Origin: Mastigias papua | Taxonomy: Eukaryota > Cnidaria > Scyphozoa > Rhizostomeae > Mastigiidae | Assembly: GCA_964019165.1 (NCBI GenBank) | Contig: OZ025267.1 | Span: 15,426,029-15,490,028, forward strand | Direction of reading: 5' to 3' | DNA length: 64,000 nt | In this document: one piece after another, positions 60,301 through 64,000 of the stretch | Numbering within the stretch: position 1 is the first letter of the stretch | How the letters are laid out: each line of letters begins with the position of its first letter | Notes under the pieces: model-generated | The model's database searches: none | What the model was told of the DNA's origin: nothing | What the model saw: the letters and a program-made list of their open reading frames with translations, nothing else | Translations under genes and position numbers: made by a program

Positions 60301-62746
60301 TCGAATTTTGTGTTCTCCAGGCGTGGCAGGATACTTCGTGATGAAACCTTTTTACTCTCTCTTATGATTCAGACCATTGAAGGAGCCAGGGGGACTGTGG
60401 GACACCTCGCCTCACTGCTATCTAGGACTAATTATGTCGTCTAAGTCCAAGGGGGGAGTTGGAGGGGGTGGAATATTTCTAGCAATGGCTTATTCTTTTT
60501 AATACCATATGTCATTGCTTCATATCACCCTTTAGTCGTGTACATTATTGTACGCTTTGTATTGAGGGATATGGCCATTGAAGGGGTGATCTGTAAACGG
60601 GTTTGAAGTCCCCCCAGTCTGTGGTGGCTAGCTCTGCCCCGGATTCAAACGTTAGACCCTACGAAATAATATTTTTTGCCAGCATCTCTTGCTTGGCATC
60701 TGTGCTTACCTTTTGTAAAGTTAAGGCATTCTTTTATCATTAAATGGACTATTTCAACTAGCCAAAATGCAAAGATGTCGCACCCTTTATCTTTCATACG
60801 TGTAGTCACAAGATAGATCATATGTTTGTGTCATTGAACTTTCTACTGACGAATAGCACACAATTATCTGGAAACTGTTGCCACTAACTAGGCAAACAAC
60901 CCGCGGAAAATCAAGCAAATACACACAGAAAATAGAAAGCATAAACGATTAATGATACTATCTACGAGTAGGCAATCAAATGATATCTTTACATATATCT
61001 TATATACATTAATAAAATCTTACAAAACTACACAGAACTAACTCTATTTAATTAGTTCATAAAAAATATAGCAGTCTTACCGCTTTTGGTTACATAAAAT
61101 AAAGGACCTTCTAAGAAAACGCTCCTAATCGATAATAGACAGCTTAGTGATAGAAAACTTCTTCCAAATAAGGACTTTGGATTACTCTTTTGGGAGAAAC
61201 TACTAACTGCCGGTACTGTGTGATACTGAGTGCAGTAGAAAATTGGAGGGTCGAGTAGGCACATTTGAGGTTAAGGGATCGTTCATAAGTATACCATAGT
61301 CAAATTCTTATGCTAGCCATAGTTTTTCTTGATTTATTCAAAAGAAAGTTTACGTCATGATCGATCAATTTCCAATCCCATCTTATCTATGTCTGCAAGA
61401 ATAGGTCAAATGAGCATGAGGGGCAATGCGGCAAGACAAAGTCAAAAACTAAGCTCAAAGTTCTAGAGTAAGAGCTGCTTTATTCGTTATATATGAGCTC
61501 AAAGATTTATTGACTAACATTCCATTGTGTAATCTATGCTAGTAGACAGTGCCATTTAGGGGGTCGCTGAAGGGCCCCCTGTTTAGACTTGTGTAGGATT
61601 TGTCTAATTTGATCAGAGCATTTCCAACATACTAGCTGAAACAGTATATATACTGAAACATGAGTTTAAAAGATTTGTAGAAAATTTTCTTCCTTGGTCC
61701 CCTAAATCTGGAGGCCAACGACACCTCTTCCTCTGCCTTCTACATGACTTAGCAAAGTAGCAATTTACTGCTACAAGATTGGCCAAAGTGAGAAATAGTA
61801 CGAAGTTCTTCGAAAGAGGCAAAGTTATTTATGGATCATGACTCAAATCTATCTGTGGGATGGACAGCTATTATCTCAAAATGTCAATAAATAACAGTAA
61901 ACATGTGATTTACGCATGTGAATAGAGCATGCAATGGAAATGCAATTTGTATGGAATCCTTTTGATAAACTTAGGGAGGAGGTAGCTATTCCAGAGCAAT
62001 AAGTAACATTGCAAACGTGGCATCCAGGAAAAAATCAGCATTAAGACTTGATGGTCACCCCGGTATAAAATACAGCTCTTATTGCACTAGTGAAGACAGG
62101 TGAGCATTTAGTGTTCTTTTGAACCGACAGAAACAAGGAGGGTACTCCCTGTGCAAAGTTCAACAGTAAGCAATACACTCCTACTGTTCAATTGAAACGG
62201 ACCCGAAAGTCAATAGTACCCATCAAATAACTATGTCATTGCTTACACTTCATCTTAAATAATACATGGTACTGGGCATCATTGAAACAATATGTTCTTG
62301 TCATGTCTGCTAAAATGGTTATTATGATTTCTTTGTTCAACAATCCGTGACCTGTGAGGCAACTTGAAGATAGACATTACAGCGAGCCTTTCAAAACCAA
62401 ACACAGCTCGAAGTAAGTAGTTTGATGTGCACGATCCACCGAACGGAAAGTTAGGCATGGTTGAATATATTTGTAAAATGTTCCAGTTCTTTCTGTAGAA
62501 TTCTTCAAACTAAAGATGAAGGTCTATAGGCCAATTCTTGACTAGCAATGAAGCTCCAACGACAAGGGTTGATGATTGACATCTTGCAGTTCTTCTCCTA
62601 ATCTGTGGTAAAAGCTTCGAGCTGGTGTCAGAAGATCGATACAAATCGAGTTTGTATCTACAAACACTTTTCACCTATAAATACTTCACTTATATTCATA
62701 TGAATCTTACTTTAAAATCACAACCTTCTATGGCTACATGGCAAGT

Positions 62747-62995
62747 CTAGTTTCCTATCTTCTTCACTTTTGGCTTTCTCCTCTTTTTTCTATCTTTCCT
62801 TTGCCTTCGCTTATTCTTCCGATTCTTTCGCTTCCACTTTTTACTTTCTCTTAACGATTGATATTTTGCTCCAGGCCTTAACTGAACTTCATCACGAGAC
62901 TTGCAGAAATGTTTTTCAACAACTCGGCTGCATTTTTGGCATTCGACTCTACAGCACCAAATGAATTTGCAATTACAGTTCACCATTTCTCGCAC
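62747..62995 (-). CDS. Wnt family ligand, last coding exon (partial gene)
   Basis: Secreted lipid-modified signalling protein; only the 3' exon (82 codons plus TAG) is in the window, after an acceptor TTGATTAG. It encodes the hallmark C-terminal Wnt block: VNCNCKFIWCCRVECQKCSR, then VEKHFC, with seven cysteines in the family spacing C-x-C-x4-CC-x3-C-x2-C-x8-C. Wnt proteins normally stop within a residue or two of that last cysteine. Here 51 more residues follow, most of them Lys/Arg (SKKWKRKNRKNKRRQRKDRK and onward to VKKIGN). The extension is in frame with no splice signal between, so it appears genuine. The Wnt subfamily cannot be told from this exon. Upstream exons must lie beyond 64,000. 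Confidence 0.9.
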   Translation of the reverse strand: MREMVNCNCKFIWCCRVECQKCSRVVEKHFCKSRDEVQLRPGAKYQSLRESKKWKRKNRKNKRRQRKDRKKRRKPKVKKIGN

Positions 62996-63300
62996 CTAAT
63001 CAACAAGAATACAAAAACACATTGAAATACCCCAATAAAACATCCCCTGCAGGCTATGATATTGCTAACAGTCAATAGAGAATTAATTCAAAGCGTGACT
63101 ATGAAATTAGGAAATTATGTTACAAATATTATGTTAGAAATGGATTAGAGAACGATGGACACAACTGTTGATGGATGCCAGCATGGAATGATTCGGAATA
63201 TCTTGCATGAGGGTTCTCTTTGAACAATATATTCTAGATACCAAAATAGCCACAAAATACTGAAAATTCTTTGCAAAAGGAACATATATTTAAGGTAAGG
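62996..63300. other. Wnt intron, 3' part
   Basis: Unique AT-rich sequence ending at the exon's acceptor; no further coding exon of the Wnt gene is recognisable from here to the right edge of the window. Confidence 0.7.
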
Positions 63301-63339
63301 CAGACTAGATATAGATATAGATATATATATATATATATA

Positions 63340-63384
63340 TACGCCTGATGATTGTGCAAGCCACATGAAACCGATGGTCGCGTA
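63340..63384 (+). ncRNA. Type I hammerhead ribozyme candidate
   Basis: All hammerhead parts occur in order. Stem I strand TACGC is at 63,340-63,344 and the core CTGATGA at 63,345-63,351. Stem II TGTG (63,353-63,356) pairs with CACA (63,362-63,365) around CAAGC. GAA is at 63,367-63,369. Stem III ACC (63,370-63,372) pairs with GGT (63,376-63,378) around GAT. The cleavage base is C63,379, and stem I strand GCGTA (63,380-63,384) is fully complementary to TACGC. The one flaw is a T-T opposition at the base of stem II. Three-base-pair stem III hammerheads of this kind are known in Penelope-like retroelements and retrozymes. It lies antisense within the Wnt intron, directly after a TA array. Confidence 0.65.
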
Positions 63385-63418
63385 CTGAGTATGTTGCATT
63401 TTTAGTTTCCTATAATCT

Positions 63419-63529
<111 letters not shown>

Positions 63530-63613
63530 GCAACTCTCTAAAGAAGTAGGCATCATGTTGAACTTTTGCACTTTTTCTTGCTAGTGCTGATTAGCTTGGT
63601 ACAATGGCTATAC

Positions 63614-63800
<187 letters not shown>

Positions 63801-63879
<79 letters not shown>
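63801..63879. repeat. (TA)n microsatellite
   Basis: About 79 bp of pure TA following the GAAA of the second hammerhead-like core and running into the 24-bp repeat. Confidence 0.95.
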
Positions 63880-63882
<3 letters not shown>

Positions 63883-63974
63883 GATATTCATACAACTATA
63901 TATTTAGATATTCATACATCTATATATTTAGATATTCATATATCTATATATTTAGATATTCATATATCTATATA
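63879..63974. repeat. 24-bp tandem repeat, four copies
   Basis: TTTAGATATTCATA recurs at 63,879, 63,903, 63,927 and 63,951, exactly 24 bp apart, with small changes in the remainder of the unit. Confidence 0.9.
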
Positions 63975-64000
63975 TCATGGAACACTCTGCATTACAGAAT

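Larger units (their letters stand above)
56952..62746. other. Non-coding interval between SH2D4 and Wnt
   Basis: This must hold the SH2D4 non-coding first exon and promoter (transcription leftwards) and the 3' UTR of the Wnt gene (AATAAA on the minus strand at 61,479-61,484 and 61,506-61,511 are possible poly(A) signals). A run of 14 C lies at 58,230-58,243. The short open frames have no recognisable homology. The mobile and regulatory items seen here are listed separately. Confidence 0.55.

Noticed and set aside
61613..61822. Minus-strand open frame with hydrophobic start and Arg/Cys-rich middle
   Set aside because: It starts at TTG rather than ATG and lies in the expected Wnt 3' UTR; no support as a gene.
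62770..62964. Plus-strand open frame with a signal-like start
   Set aside because: Antisense of the Wnt exon and its Lys-rich tail.

Overview
The window is animal (metazoan) nuclear DNA, AT-rich, with spliced genes and GT-AG introns of about 0.4-2.5 kb. Animal origin follows from three protein families read directly from exons on the minus strand: a Wnt ligand, an SH2D4-type adaptor (an animal-specific SH2 family) and PGAP2. The species cannot be fixed from the sequence. Gene density, intron size, MITEs and the satellite fit a non-vertebrate such as a cnidarian or lophotrochozoan, but this is inference.

Layout. (1) Bases 1 to about 37.4 kb, fading by about 37.7 kb, are one uninterrupted head-to-tail satellite array with a ~107-bp monomer. 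The first ~4.6 kb and the last ~0.6 kb are old, diverged monomers. The ~32 kb between is a younger, homogenised subfamily with nested higher-order repeats (6-mers of 642 bp) and multi-kilobase internal duplications (2,251 and 2,461 bp). Each monomer carries two adjacent perfect palindromes. The many 64- and 103-codon open frames on the minus strand come from the repeat and are not genes. (2) 39.8-44.7 kb: a complete five-exon PGAP2-like gene, minus strand, 263 residues. (3) 44.7-48.5 kb: intergenic DNA with MITE debris and one small cysteine-rich open frame of uncertain status. (4) 48.5-56.9 kb: a complete coding set for an SH2D4-like adaptor, minus strand, six coding exons, 701 residues, with a long charged coiled coil, a proline-rich linker and a C-terminal SH2 domain. 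Its 5' non-coding exon and promoter lie further upstream and were not located with certainty. (5) 57-62.7 kb: non-coding DNA with a hAT-type MITE, a hammerhead-like relic, short tandem repeats and a possible promoter patch near 60.2 kb. (6) 62.7-63.0 kb: the last coding exon of a Wnt gene, minus strand; the rest lies beyond the right edge. It has an unusual lysine/arginine-rich C-terminal tail. (7) 63.3-64.0 kb: long TA microsatellites, one of which abuts a well-formed type I hammerhead ribozyme candidate, plus a 24-bp tandem repeat.

The three genes share an orientation but have unrelated roles: GPI-anchor lipid remodelling in the Golgi/ER, phosphotyrosine adaptor signalling, and secreted morphogen. 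They are neighbours, not an operon. The most notable items are the structured satellite with its dual palindrome, the hammerhead ribozyme(s) set in TA arrays, and the polybasic Wnt tail. Exon joins were made by hand from splice signals and reading phase; all phases close exactly.
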